From positions 310,001 through 374,000 of the forward strand of contig JAMXDE010000021.1 of the NCBI GenBank assembly GCA_026770025.1: a stretch of 64,000 bases of DNA. Reading direction: 5' to 3'. The DNA is from Craspedostauros australis. Its lineage: Eukaryota; Bacillariophyta; Bacillariophyceae; Mastogloiales; Achnanthaceae. The notes beneath the pieces are model-generated. The model saw only the letters and a program-made list of their open reading frames with translations, was not told where the DNA came from and searched no databases. Position numbers and translations under genes: made by a program. Shown one piece after another: positions 18,724 through 28,600 of the stretch; position 1 is the first letter of the stretch, and every line of letters begins with the position of its first letter.

Positions 18724-21403
18724 ATGAAGACGTTCGGGCCCATTTCAAGCACCACCACCACCAGCATCCTCCTCAGCGTGCTGCTGTTCACGACGGCATG
18801 GAACGTCAGCGAGGGACGTCATTGTCCACCCACCATCTCCCCCGCTCCCACCATCACCCCGCGACCAACGGATCAGCCATCGGCAGAGCCGACTGTCTCC
18901 CAGAATCCCTCGGAGATACCATCTGCGACACCAACGGAATCCGTGGCGCCGTCTGAAACACCGACTGATCATCCATCTTCCACACCATCCCTGCGCCCAT
19001 CTGTCTCGCAGAATCCCTCGGAGATGCCATCTGCGACACCGACCCAGTCCGTGGCGCCGTCCGAAGCCCCGACTGATCATCCATCTTCCACACCATCCCT
19101 GCGCCCATCCGTCTCCTTTGTGCCAACAGCAAGCATGATCCCAAGCGTGGGCCCCACTGACCTCCCATCCATGCCACCATCCAACTCGCCCAGCGCAGCG
19201 CCATCCAGCGGACCGACCGATCTGCCATCTTCGCAGCCAACCTTGAGCGTCCAACCATCGGAGCCACCGTCGAATCTGCCTTCCGTCGTTCCTTCCGCAA
19301 CCCCTTCCATGTCGCCCTCAGCTTCACCATCGATCAACCCCACCACATCCCCAAGCAAGCAGCCAAGCACCGCGCCATCCATGTCCCCGCAACCATCCCA
19401 AGGCCCAACCAAGAGCGCAGCCCCATCGGGCGCCCCAAGCATGAGCCACCAGCCAACGTACAAGAACCCACCAACCTCCACACCCACCGCGGCTCCAACA
19501 GCAGGACCAAAGACGTACGAGAACATCGAGATCACTGTGAACATCGGAACCATGTCTGAGAAGCTCGAAGGATACGACTTGGATCGCTTCCGCCAGCACG
19601 CGCAGGAGTTTCTCCAGAACAACTTCAAGGGGCCGGATCAGCTGGTCTCCTTTAACATTGATTTGCTGTTGGTTTTGGGACAAGAGTTCGTCAACGCCAC
19701 GACCACAGATGGCACCGAGGGTGATGACGAAGGAGCCAATGGACGCCTTCGACGCAACCGATTCCTTGCCGAGAACGAGCTGCTTGTGACCATGATCATC
19801 GATGCCACATTCTTCCCAGGCGACATCCTCTACGACTTCCAAAAGGCCTACGAGATCGCTTTTGAGGACAACATGGACGACTTCCAAAACAACCTCTACG
19901 TCCTCGGCCTTCAGGACGCGCAGGCACCCACCACTAAGACCCAGAACGAGAAGCAGACCACCAAGGAACAAGCCGCCGCCTCATTTCCGCTCGTCGCGGT
20001 TGGAGCCGTCATCGGCGTCTTGCTCTCCATCGCAGGATCCGCAGGTTTCGTGTTCTACAGGAGGGGCAGCAGCAGTGATGACTCCATGATCGCAAAGCAC
20101 GGAAGCGGAAGTGGAAGCGACAGCAGCAGCAACGGTAGCCGAGCCAGCAACAACGACAGGAGCAACGCGATGTCTATCTTCCGCGACCAGAAGGATATCA
20201 AAACGATCACCAACACCGGCTCTGGATCCAGCTCGCGCAGGAAGCACGATGATCGCGACATTGAGAACCAGCCATCGGTCGTCTCCCTCTCTGGATCCGA
20301 AGACTCGGACTACCTCCATGACACACGCCGCCAGCATGGCAGCCACGAGAGTGGTGCCCAGCCATTGTACGCCGCCAAGAGCAACCTGCGCTTGAACACG
20401 ACCGATGTACCAAATGACCGTCGCAAGAACTTCGTCCGCTTCGAGAGCAACATTGACATCCCAGAAACGCCAAGCCAGTCCGAGTTCAGCGATGTGGAAG
20501 AACCCGAGACACCGGTAAGTGCGGAGTGCTCCACCATACCATACCATACCATGCATGCATCAGGGAAACTGAGGTCACCAGCGTGTTGGTGCATCGTGCC
20601 GCTTTCTCACCATGTTTCCATCCTTTCACAACTGCCTGCTCTCCCAAATCCTCCCTTTTGCACAACAGCACGAAGAACGAGTCGCCAACTTCCTCAACCC
20701 TCATCTCACCAAGATCGTCGGTTCCTGGACCGAAACCATCAGCAAGGAGATCACGGGCGCATGGAACCGCAAGGCCACAGCAAACAGCTTCGACGGAGCC
20801 CAAATGAAGATGGACAAGGCCAACCGCAACGCACAGCCAACACCAGGCCACGAAGATGGCGACGCAATGATGACTGGCGCACACGGAGGCAAGGCGGCAG
20901 GAACAGGCGCAAACTGCGCTGCAACCTTCCCATCGGCCATTGCTGGCAACGACATGAAGAAGCAGCAGGAACAATACTTCCGCAAGTTCGCCAACAACCG
21001 TCAGCAGGTCACGCGCAACATGGCCATTCCGTTCATCATTCAGAATTCCAGCAGCAACGACGAGTCCGTGTCCGACCTCATGTGCAGCCCTTTGTCGCAG
21101 GGCGCAATAATGGAATCCGAATTGCAGGTGCGAGGAGCATCAGAGAAGAACCGCATCCTCGGTGCATCCAACGATGAAGGTGACGACGACGATGCGGCAA
21201 GCAACCTCAACACCTTCCTGCAGCAGTATGGGAAGCCGCAGCAACACCAACCGTTGCCAACCAAGATCATGCCAAAGACCTTCGGAGATGTCCCCACCAG
21301 CATCCCGTCCATCGAGCATGCGCAGCTTGCACGACACCGAATCGAACGCCATTCGTTGGATTACTTTTCCGACTCGTCGGGAGGCAGCGTCATTGATGCA
21401 TGA
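18724..21403 (+). CDS. P/S-rich secreted single-pass membrane protein
   Basis: Exon 1 is 18724-20514 (597 codons), intron 20515-20668 (donor GTAAGT, acceptor ACAG), exon 2 is 20669-21403; the product is 841 residues. A signal peptide (SILLSVLLFTTAWNVSEG) is followed by about 225 residues of PS/PT repeats (NPSE.PSATPT.SVAPS...DHPSSTPSLRPS). A folded extracellular module of about 145 residues comes next (ENIEITVNIGTMSEKLEGYD to DDFQNNLYVLGL). A membrane helix follows at about 420-445 (LVAVGAVIGVLLSIAGSAGF), then a cytoplasmic tail of about 390 residues rich in Ser, Asn, Asp and His. The mucin-like stalk is likely to be heavily O-glycosylated. The same order (signal peptide, P-rich stalk, short domain, TM, long tail) occurs in the gene at 24127, suggesting they are paralogues. 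A cell-surface or silica-associated role is only a guess. Confidence 0.88.
18895..19110 (+). repeat. 108-base coding tandem duplication
   Basis: Two adjacent 108-base units (18895-19002 and 19003-19110) encode 36-residue repeats that differ at only a few positions (EIPS/EMPS, TESV/TQSV, SETP/SEAP). The start of a third copy (GTCTCC) follows. High nucleotide identity points to a recent duplication inside the P/S stalk. Confidence 0.9.
20533..20560 (+). repeat. CCATA pentanucleotide run in intron
   Basis: About four CCATA-type units followed by CATGCATGCAT, inside the 154-base intron of the P/S-rich gene. Confidence 0.75.
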
Positions 21404-21467
21404 ACAATTTTTGATAGTCATCATAAAACATGATGGCAACATAAACTCATCCATCCAACTGATGCGC

Positions 21468-21491
21468 CACACACACACACGCACACACACA
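21468..21491 (+). repeat. (AC)n microsatellite
   Basis: About twelve CA/AC units with one G interruption. Confidence 0.8.
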
Positions 21492-21557
21492 TAATTGAGC
21501 ATTATTCGTGCCAACATGATTCACAACGCAACACAAAGCAATAGCAATGGTAACAGC

Positions 21558-21563
21558 AATAAA
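21558..21563 (+). terminator. Candidate polyadenylation signal
   Basis: AATAAA about 155 bases after the P/S-rich gene stop codon, overlapping a second AATAAA-like element. Confidence 0.3.
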
Positions 21564-21766
21564 TAAATGATGCATGTCAACAAGATAAGAGCATGATCCC
21601 AACAGAGTAACGGCAGCAACAGCACTCTGTTAGAACTTTTGTGGCGACGGAGGCGGCCGCGAACACCTCGATCTCTTTTTTCAAAGTGTCTCATTTCATT
21701 CCAATGCCTTGCCGTTCTTTGTGCTTCTTCTTCAGCTTCGAAGCCACTGCTCCCTCACGCATCAGT

Positions 21767-23287
21767 TTACAACACGATGGAGCCCCTTTTCAAAATGATT
21801 GGTGCGCTCTGAGATCCCTTTCTTCGACGTGGCGGCACCCATCCGATGCTCTTTGCCGAATCCTTGGAAGCTGGAAAGACGACGGCTTCCCAATCGACTG
21901 ATGCGGGAGGAGGAGTTGATACCTGCGATGTTGCTGTTGCTGATGGATCCGTCTTAGAATCTTGATTAGCATCGGACGTTTGCGACTTGCTGTTGCTGGT
22001 CGTTGCAAGTGATGCCAGCCGAGATGCGATTGGCTTCTTGAAGGATGCACGTATGCAACGCTTGGCGATCTGGATGGCTTCCGCAAGCGTCAGTTCATTG
22101 AGGGATTCGGTCATCGTGATGTTGTTCTTGGTTGCGGATGCCGAAGTTGCGTTGGAATCTTCTGATGCCGATTCTGTTTGCAATGTGGACATTGTTTCGT
22201 TGTTCGCAGAGGTGGCATTCATGCGTTCCTGAATGGCAGTGAGAAGTTCTGCACGCGCCTTGTTGGCATTGCACCCAACCGCTGTTGCTTGGCATCTCCA
22301 AAATTGGCCGTTGGGGTCTACCTGCCATATCTGACCCGAGAGCGTGTCAGCGTCAGCATCAGCATCGTCGCCACTGCACCCATTGGTGATTTCGCCGTCA
22401 GAATGCGTTCCCGGCCCTTGTATGATCAAGGCACAGCTCGACAGGAGTTTCCCCAAACTGTCTTTGCTGTCGATGGTCTGGGTACTTATCTGCAGATCAT
22501 CGGCAACCATCCTTGCCAACATCGATGAGGCATGAGACGGTGTGTGCGTGCGTCCATCCTTTGCGGTTCCACGTGACAACGTGTCCGGCTCAAACAGCGA
22601 CAGCGAGGATGCTTCCGCAAGAGAACCAACGTAGCTTCTCAGGACTCGTCCGTGCGCGTCCAGACCTGCAGTTGCCACCAGGAGCGGGTGCGGAGACAGC
22701 ACCGTGAATGGTGCCGTCAGCGCGGAGCGTGACTGCTGCGTTCTGAATAAGCTCTTCGATTTTGTGGCTAGCAACTTTCGTCTCAGATCGTCCGTGCCAT
22801 TGCGCGTCGATGTCGCATTGGTCGTCGCAGTATCGCCATCATCATCATTGAAATCCCCGCTGTTGTTGATGGCTGTGCTGCTGTTCCCATCGTCTTTCAT
22901 CTCGTCCTTCACATCGTCCTTAACGTCGTCCTTCACCTCATTTTTCTCTGTTGCCGCCAATTCCTTCTCTTTCAGAGCCCTCTGCGCAGCAACCTCCAGA
23001 AGCTGCGTCGACGGCACGTACGCTGATCCTGGCAAGGTAGACATGACCACGATCCCCTGCGAGGTTTGAATCGCGACAACCAGATTGGACGAAGCTGCAC
23101 CCGATGGGTCTTCCACAGCAGCATGGACCCGTTCCACGGAATGCAATCGGCCTGTGGGAGAGAACACCGTGACGGGCATGTCCTGATACGTGTCCACCTC
23201 CACAATGTCTGCGCGTATGAGGGATGCCTCGACGCGTGGTGCGACGCACAGCGACGCAAGCATCCAAACCAACGCCGGCAGCCTCAT
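21767..23287 (-). CDS. Signal-peptide-bearing proteasome alpha-like protein
   Basis: Single exon; I start at the ATG at 23287 because it opens with a clear signal peptide (MRLPALVWMLASLCVAPRVEA), giving 506 residues. The upstream in-frame stretch to 23644 lacks protein character. The mature part resembles 20S proteasome alpha subunits. It opens DTYQDMPVTVFSPTGRLHSVERVHAAVE, cf. the family's VTVFSPDGRLxQVEYA. Then come NLVVAIQTSQGIVVMS, HPLLVATAGLDAHGRVLRSYV, LSSCALIIQGPG, and GQIWQVDPNGQFWRCQATAVG followed by KARAELL, the DPSG..YxxxAxAIG strand. An acidic lysine-rich insertion (repeated KDDV) and an Asp-Ala insertion interrupt the fold, and a Ser/Thr/Asn-rich tail follows. Alpha subunits are not catalytic. 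A secretory or endomembrane location is inferred from the signal peptide; no Phe follows the predicted cleavage site, so plastid import is not indicated. Confidence 0.8.
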   Translation of the reverse strand: MRLPALVWMLASLCVAPRVEASLIRADIVEVDTYQDMPVTVFSPTGRLHSVERVHAAVEDPSGAASSNLVVAIQTSQGIVVMSTLPGSAYVPSTQLLEVAAQRALKEKELAATEKNEVKDDVKDDVKDEMKDDGNSSTAINNSGDFNDDDGDTATTNATSTRNGTDDLRRKLLATKSKSLFRTQQSRSALTAPFTVLSPHPLLVATAGLDAHGRVLRSYVGSLAEASSLSLFEPDTLSRGTAKDGRTHTPSHASSMLARMVADDLQISTQTIDSKDSLGKLLSSCALIIQGPGTHSDGEITNGCSGDDADADADTLSGQIWQVDPNGQFWRCQATAVGCNANKARAELLTAIQERMNATSANNETMSTLQTESASEDSNATSASATKNNITMTESLNELTLAEAIQIAKRCIRASFKKPIASRLASLATTSNSKSQTSDANQDSKTDPSATATSQVSTPPPASVDWEAVVFPASKDSAKSIGWVPPRRRKGSQSAPIILKRGSIVL

Positions 23288-24126
23288 CGTAGTCTTCGTG
23301 ATCTGGTTGTACCAGTAGGATTTGTACGAGAGTTGGATGTTGCTATTCTGACTCAAGGTTCTGCTCGTATGTATGGTATTATACTTGGCTATCCACATCG
23401 CCCACTCTCTTACATCGCCACTTTGATTGCCACTTTGATTGCTGCCTTGATTGCTTCTTGTGTGCTGCCCGAGTATCGCAATCTCGCCCCACGACGTCGT
23501 GCTGGAACCTTGGTTGATCTTGATGTGGTGGATGAGATGGATCGGATCCTTGGAAGACGCGAAATCTTCTTTTTCCCTCTGCGAAGAGCTGGATCGAATC
23601 GAAGTACTCCATTGGACGCGCGATCGTGAAACCTTTGAATCCAAGGGGTCATACTCAGTATGTGTTTCAGCGGGCTAAATTCCGTGAAGATAAATGTGCC
23701 CATACGTTATGCGGGGGTTATAATTATCGTTCTTCAAACGACAAACGGTATGAAAAACTGTCACACAATCTCGCTCACAAAAAGCAACGACAACATCCAT
23801 CAGGGCCGAACTGCCTTCATTTGCCGTTGCAACCAGATTCTTGACAGATTGCGCTTCCTTTGCATCGCGCACCACCCTTCGGGATCACACTCAATCCTTT
23901 CGTGTGATCTATCGAAGCGCGCCCGTCAATACTTGTCCGAGGAGACCTTGGTTACACCTCTCTTCATTCACAAGAAATCAGAAGCAGTCTTTGCGGCCTC
24001 GTCGGAGTTCACAGCAACATCAACAGCAACAGCAACAGCAACATCAGCACCAGCAGTGCAAAATCAATCAGCAATCAAGAGCTCTGCTCAGGAGCAAAAA
24101 CAACTTCAGCGGCGATAACCATCAAG
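23288..24126. other. Divergent promoter region
   Basis: 839 bases between start codons of the proteasome-like (-) and P/T-rich PDZ (+) genes. It contains short CAACAG-type repeats at 24010-24060. An open frame continues the proteasome-like gene upstream on the minus strand but lacks credible coding content. Confidence 0.5.
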
Positions 24127-27100
24127 ATGTCAGCTGCAACGACATTCTCAGCTCTCGCCGTGATATGCTGCCAAATCATGGCAGCGGCAGCCTTGCCGCT
24201 TGATTCCCCGACCCTCATTCCCTCAAACCCACCATCTGGCATGCCGTCAAATCTGACCCTGGCGCCGACTGGAACCAACGCGACTGAGGCGACCATGTTC
24301 AACCCAACGCAAGCACCCAGCGAGATGAACACTCCATACCCCGCTGGTCCAACCGCCATGCCGAGCTTGATGCCGAGAATCACGAACTCAACAGCAGCTC
24401 CAACCATGGCACCGACATCCATGCCGCCCATGAACTCGACCTCACATCCCACAAGTGCGCCATCTTCACTTGATGTACCAAACGCAACAGTCGTTCCAGT
24501 TGCATCTGTCGCAACAATGGCACCAACCACCATGCCAACCAACACAACCAGCGCGAACAACACAACAGAAGTCACAACCCAAGCGCCGTCTGGGAAACCA
24601 TCCCTTGGTGGGTTCGAATCAGCCAACTTCACTGTAGCGATCCCGGATGCCACATCAACAACCGCACCAACACCCACACCCACTTTTACTGCCGTTGTCA
24701 CCAACACAACCGCGAATGTATCCACTTCTTTCCCATCAACAGAGCCCACCGCCATGGATGTTGACGAAGCATCTGCACCCACACCCGCTCCCAGCGAGAC
24801 GGCGTTGGAATTTCCCGGCCTCTCAGAATTCCCGACACCAACTCCAACGCTTGCGCCAACATCCCAGAATGGAACCGGCACGGACACTCTGCTCCCCACT
24901 GTGGAGGTCGACAATAGCAACAGCACCAATACCACGAACAGCACGCCCGACTCTGTAGATCGCAATGATACTGAGGAGGGTACTATCAACACTACCGCGC
25001 CACCAACCACAGCCGACGATCTTTCGACGAATGCTACCGATGGTGGCGTGAACGGCACCGAAGTCCCGAGCACGTCACCAACCATATCACCAACCATCCT
25101 CCCCATTATCACTCAGAGCCCAAGCCAGGCACCATCTGAGGAGACCGACCTGCCCACTGCGAATCCAACTGAGTTGGGTCAAACAGAAGCACCGACGGCA
25201 ACCGGCGGACCCACTGACAGCTCAGCCTCACCGACCATGTCAAGCATGGAACCCACTGCAATGGCAGTTGCGGACACCATGGCGCCAACCACATCGCCGA
25301 CTGCCGTGCCAACGTTGCAGCCATCTGCGCAACCCACCGACCCACTTCCTCTCGTCCCAATCGAGGGCAGGGTGGATCTAGAAATCCGTTCCACGGCCTC
25401 TCTGCTCACTGGTCCAACGGAGCGGGTGTTCCTCGATGCCACGCAAGAGTTCATCGGCAACTACTTCTTGGATTCAAGCGCAGGACCCGGACTGCCCGAT
25501 CCTCCTTCGGGCGGCTCACCGATGTTGGTCACCAACGTCGTCGTCCAGCTCGTCACGCAAGCGAGACAAGGCCGGCGCATGCTGCGCACAACGCGCCTTC
25601 TGCAGGGCGCCGCCGCGCAGGATCTGGGCTTGCTTTACGTCGACCTCCAGGTCTCTGGTCGATCACCGACTGGCGATGCAGATGCAGCGGGCAAACAACT
25701 CGGTCAGGAGTTGCAATATCTCTTCCTCTCCGCCGGTGATACCTACGTCGAGTATCTCCAGCAGTACGCGGCCACAGCATCAGGCGAGTCTACCGTCGAT
25801 TTCTTCGAGCCAATGCAACAGGTCATCGTCCTGCCAACAACCGACGGCATCCCAGACAACGGCCTGCCAACCCGTCCGCCAGTTGACGCCAGCAGCAACG
25901 ATGGTGTCAACAAAGGCTCCGGATCCAACGGTGGCAACAACGACGATTCGATGAATACCGGCATTATCCTCGGTCTGGTCTTTGCCATCATCTCTCTCAT
26001 CCTAGGCATCCTCGTCGTGTACCTCTACTGCAAGGGCCGCCGCGATCATCGAGCGAGCGACAGCCGCAGCGACAGCAACGACCGACGGAACAAGGATGGC
26101 AGTCGCGCACAACATCAAGCTGAAAACGACAGTATCCTTTCGGACTTGGGCACCATCACCAATCCATCTGTTGCCTATCGAGACCGCAAGAACAGCAACA
26201 CGACGGCACAACAACAGAAATCAAAACCTCCCCGCCCTTCTTCTTCCAACAACGACGGCGGCAACAAAGTGGGCAGCAGCGGCAACAACAACACTGCAGC
26301 TTCCGCCAATGCAAACAACGCAGTCCCACCACCACGACGCAAGTTCTACCTCCCCAAAGACATGAAGCAACCAAACACCGAAGGATCCCTTGGCGATCTC
26401 GAATCACAGGCTTTGCACAGTTTCGACGGAAATGTCTCCCTGCTGGACGGCAACGCTTCGGTGTTCGGTGGCAACAGCTACGCCAACACATCATGGGGAC
26501 CCAACGGCACAATCATCGGCGGTGGTCATGGTGCCACCGTTGGCGGCGATGGGACTGTGGTAACAAACATGGACAACATGTCGTATGCCTACAGCTTGGA
26601 ACCCGGACTTGCACCATCGCTGCTCAGCGGCGTCAACAACGACAATGAGAATGCCAATGACAACGACGAATCGAACACGCAGGGAACGAGCCAACCCAGC
26701 AACGATGGCACAACGTTCACCTACGAATACGCCGATAACTTCGACAAGAGCACCATCATGAGCTACTCGGCCAGGCCGGAGAGATCGACCGGTTTCGAAG
26801 TGACGATGACAGGGTCGGACAGGATGGAGGTGTATGGCGCTTCGAAGGGATCTTCATCCTCGAAGAAGGGAACGAAGACCAGCTCCCATTATTCTTCTGA
26901 CGACAACAGCATTCCGCCTGTCCCCACCGACATTGGCGGTCCAGAATCGCAGATCCTGAGCCCCGCCGACAGTGGCGAAAGCCTGTCGCTTGCAAGTGAC
27001 ATGGCCGGTCTGGATCAGCTGACGACTCCGCGCAACGCCGCTGGCGAACCGTATCCCGGTGCGAACAACTCGGGCAGACAGAGCGACGGCTCTCGCATGA

Positions 27101-27423
27101 AGCCGCCGCGCCCACCACATCAGCAACCCAAGTCGACTGCAAGCTGGATCAAGCGGCTGGTGCCGGCGCCGGAAGGCAAGCTGGGCATTGTGATCGACAC
27201 GACCATCGAGGGACCCATCGTGCACATGGTGCATCCCACTTCGAGGCTCCGAGGCACGCTGTTCCCCGGCGATGTCATCATCGGCATCGACTCTGTCGAC
27301 ACTCGCGCCATGTCCGCAACAGACATCACCTCGCTGATGGTCGCAACATCGAACAAGACCAGACGTCTCACCGTCCTCAGCGATCCCAAACGACGAGGCA
27401 AGCGATCGGCTGGCGTCTTGTAG
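24127..27423 (+). CDS. P/T-rich secreted single-pass membrane protein with PDZ domain
   Basis: Single exon, 1098 residues. A signal peptide (TTFSALAVICCQIMAAAALP) is followed by about 390 residues rich in Pro, Thr, Ser and Asn with many N-x-S/T sites, a mucin-like ectodomain. A globular module of about 170 residues (EGRVDLEIRSTASLLTGPTE to FEPMQQVIVLPT) precedes a membrane helix at about 615-640 (GIILGLVFAIISLILGILVV) and a stop-transfer YCKGRRDHR. The long cytoplasmic tail is Asn/Ser/Gly-rich and ends in a PDZ-like domain (about 1010-1085: KLGIVIDTTIEGPIVHMV, then LFPGDVIIGIDSVDT, then LMVATSN). PDZ domains bind C-terminal peptides, so the tail may anchor the surface protein to intracellular partners. 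The layout matches the gene at 18724, which has no PDZ. The juxtamembrane modules share an RLRR/RMLR..R.L pattern but identity is low. Confidence 0.88.
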   Translation: MSAATTFSALAVICCQIMAAAALPLDSPTLIPSNPPSGMPSNLTLAPTGTNATEATMFNPTQAPSEMNTPYPAGPTAMPSLMPRITNSTAAPTMAPTSMPPMNSTSHPTSAPSSLDVPNATVVPVASVATMAPTTMPTNTTSANNTTEVTTQAPSGKPSLGGFESANFTVAIPDATSTTAPTPTPTFTAVVTNTTANVSTSFPSTEPTAMDVDEASAPTPAPSETALEFPGLSEFPTPTPTLAPTSQNGTGTDTLLPTVEVDNSNSTNTTNSTPDSVDRNDTEEGTINTTAPPTTADDLSTNATDGGVNGTEVPSTSPTISPTILPIITQSPSQAPSEETDLPTANPTELGQTEAPTATGGPTDSSASPTMSSMEPTAMAVADTMAPTTSPTAVPTLQPSAQPTDPLPLVPIEGRVDLEIRSTASLLTGPTERVFLDATQEFIGNYFLDSSAGPGLPDPPSGGSPMLVTNVVVQLVTQARQGRRMLRTTRLLQGAAAQDLGLLYVDLQVSGRSPTGDADAAGKQLGQELQYLFLSAGDTYVEYLQQYAATASGESTVDFFEPMQQVIVLPTTDGIPDNGLPTRPPVDASSNDGVNKGSGSNGGNNDDSMNTGIILGLVFAIISLILGILVVYLYCKGRRDHRASDSRSDSNDRRNKDGSRAQHQAENDSILSDLGTITNPSVAYRDRKNSNTTAQQQKSKPPRPSSSNNDGGNKVGSSGNNNTAASANANNAVPPPRRKFYLPKDMKQPNTEGSLGDLESQALHSFDGNVSLLDGNASVFGGNSYANTSWGPNGTIIGGGHGATVGGDGTVVTNMDNMSYAYSLEPGLAPSLLSGVNNDNENANDNDESNTQGTSQPSNDGTTFTYEYADNFDKSTIMSYSARPERSTGFEVTMTGSDRMEVYGASKGSSSSKKGTKTSSHYSSDDNSIPPVPTDIGGPESQILSPADSGESLSLASDMAGLDQLTTPRNAAGEPYPGANNSGRQSDGSRMKPPRPPHQQPKSTASWIKRLVPAPEGKLGIVIDTTIEGPIVHMVHPTSRLRGTLFPGDVIIGIDSVDTRAMSATDITSLMVATSNKTRRLTVLSDPKRRGKRSAGVL

Positions 27424-28600
27424 TCAAGCAATCCACGTGTCCATCGTCATCATCAATATCATCATCAATATCACGACCATTCCATGTCATCAAGTTGCCC
27501 TTACCCTGCACCGTTCAGATTCCAACGAGTGCACCATCGCATCTCGTTCCAATCTCTGTACGAGTACTTGCAGCTCGTATGGTGGAGACAAGAGACGTTA
27601 AACTGCCTAGAATCACTATCTCCCATTCCATTGTCCACCGTCTTTTGTTTGCGATGGTCGTCCTCCAGTTAGTTGCTGATGACGCGTTTGCCTATGAACG
27701 ACGAAACGCACATGAGCAGCGAAGACGAGAGTAACGAACTTGCAAATGCATGCCGTTGATGGCAACTGACAAATACTTGATGCTGTCGATCGTGAGCGTT
27801 AGGTAGGAACGTCATCATGTCAATGTCTTTGTGCTCCATGTACCTGCACACATGCATGCATACATGCATGCATACATGGATGTGTGCACGCCATGCGAAT
27901 ACTTTTTGCTCTCACCTCGAATCATCTCCACAAAGCAGAAACACAAGTGCGCCTTTCTTCGCCGACTCCCAAGCCAAATTTGTGGGAAACGGGGTTGCGT
28001 CCACAAAATCTGACAAAAAAGACTTCCGTGAATAAATTGGGTTATCGTGTGTGAACCCCATCGAGCACCTCGCCGTGCGCGCACGGACACGTTGAATTAA
28101 CAATTGTTGAATGTGCGAGACACGTTTATTTAGTGATCGATGTCATTCGATACATGTGTTGCTGTCTCAATGGAGCCGTTGGATACGGTTATGGGCAATT
28201 CCTCCATCCACGCATCGTCTCGTGCTGTTTTGCCCATGTTTTTCACGGTTGTTCTTGTTCTTCTTGTTCCTGTTGTTGTTGCTGTTGGTGTTTCGATTCT
28301 GGACTGCGTTGCAGACCACAGTACGGGTACATGCCATGCGAGTACATCCCACACGATGGCGATCGAAATCTGCATCCAGCCAACATGGCAACTGAGGGAG
28401 AGACAGAGGTGGAGATCGCCAGATCTCATCATTCTCGGTCGCTGTCGGAGATGCGATTGCATAAATTGCAGACAGATCGCAAAAGCACAATCATCAGAAT
28501 TGGTCTCACGGCGGGTGTATCACACAGCATCACACAGCAATACGACAACACTATCGCAACATAACGAAGCAACAGCAACAGTCACAGTCATAGCAGAACC
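27424..28600. other. Intergenic region upstream of MDR gene
   Basis: About 1.2 kb; no supported gene. It contains ATCATCAATATC repeats just after the PDZ gene stop, a CATG-rich repeat at 27851-27880, and a TTGTTGTTCTTG-rich stretch at 28250-28290. Confidence 0.5.
27851..27880 (+). repeat. CATGCATAC tandem repeat
   Basis: Two and a half copies of a 12-base unit ATGCATGCATAC; every copy is made of overlapping ATGCAT palindromes. Confidence 0.75.

Larger units (their letters stand above)
21404..21766. other. Convergent 3' intergenic region
   Basis: Between two gene 3' ends. It contains an AC run (21468-21491) and AATAAATAAAT at 21558-21568, a possible polyadenylation signal for the P/S-rich gene. 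Confidence 0.5.

Noticed and set aside
23288-23644. N-terminal extension of the proteasome-like frame
   Set aside because: The extension lacks protein character and would bury a clear signal peptide starting at 23287.
24600-24630. GGTTCGAATC, a possible tRNA T-arm
   Set aside because: It lies in the coding frame of the P/T-rich protein and no matching acceptor or anticodon stem surrounds it.
24075-25112. 345-codon minus-strand frame
   Set aside because: Antisense to the P/T-rich ectodomain; the Val/Gly-rich translation mirrors the repeat composition.
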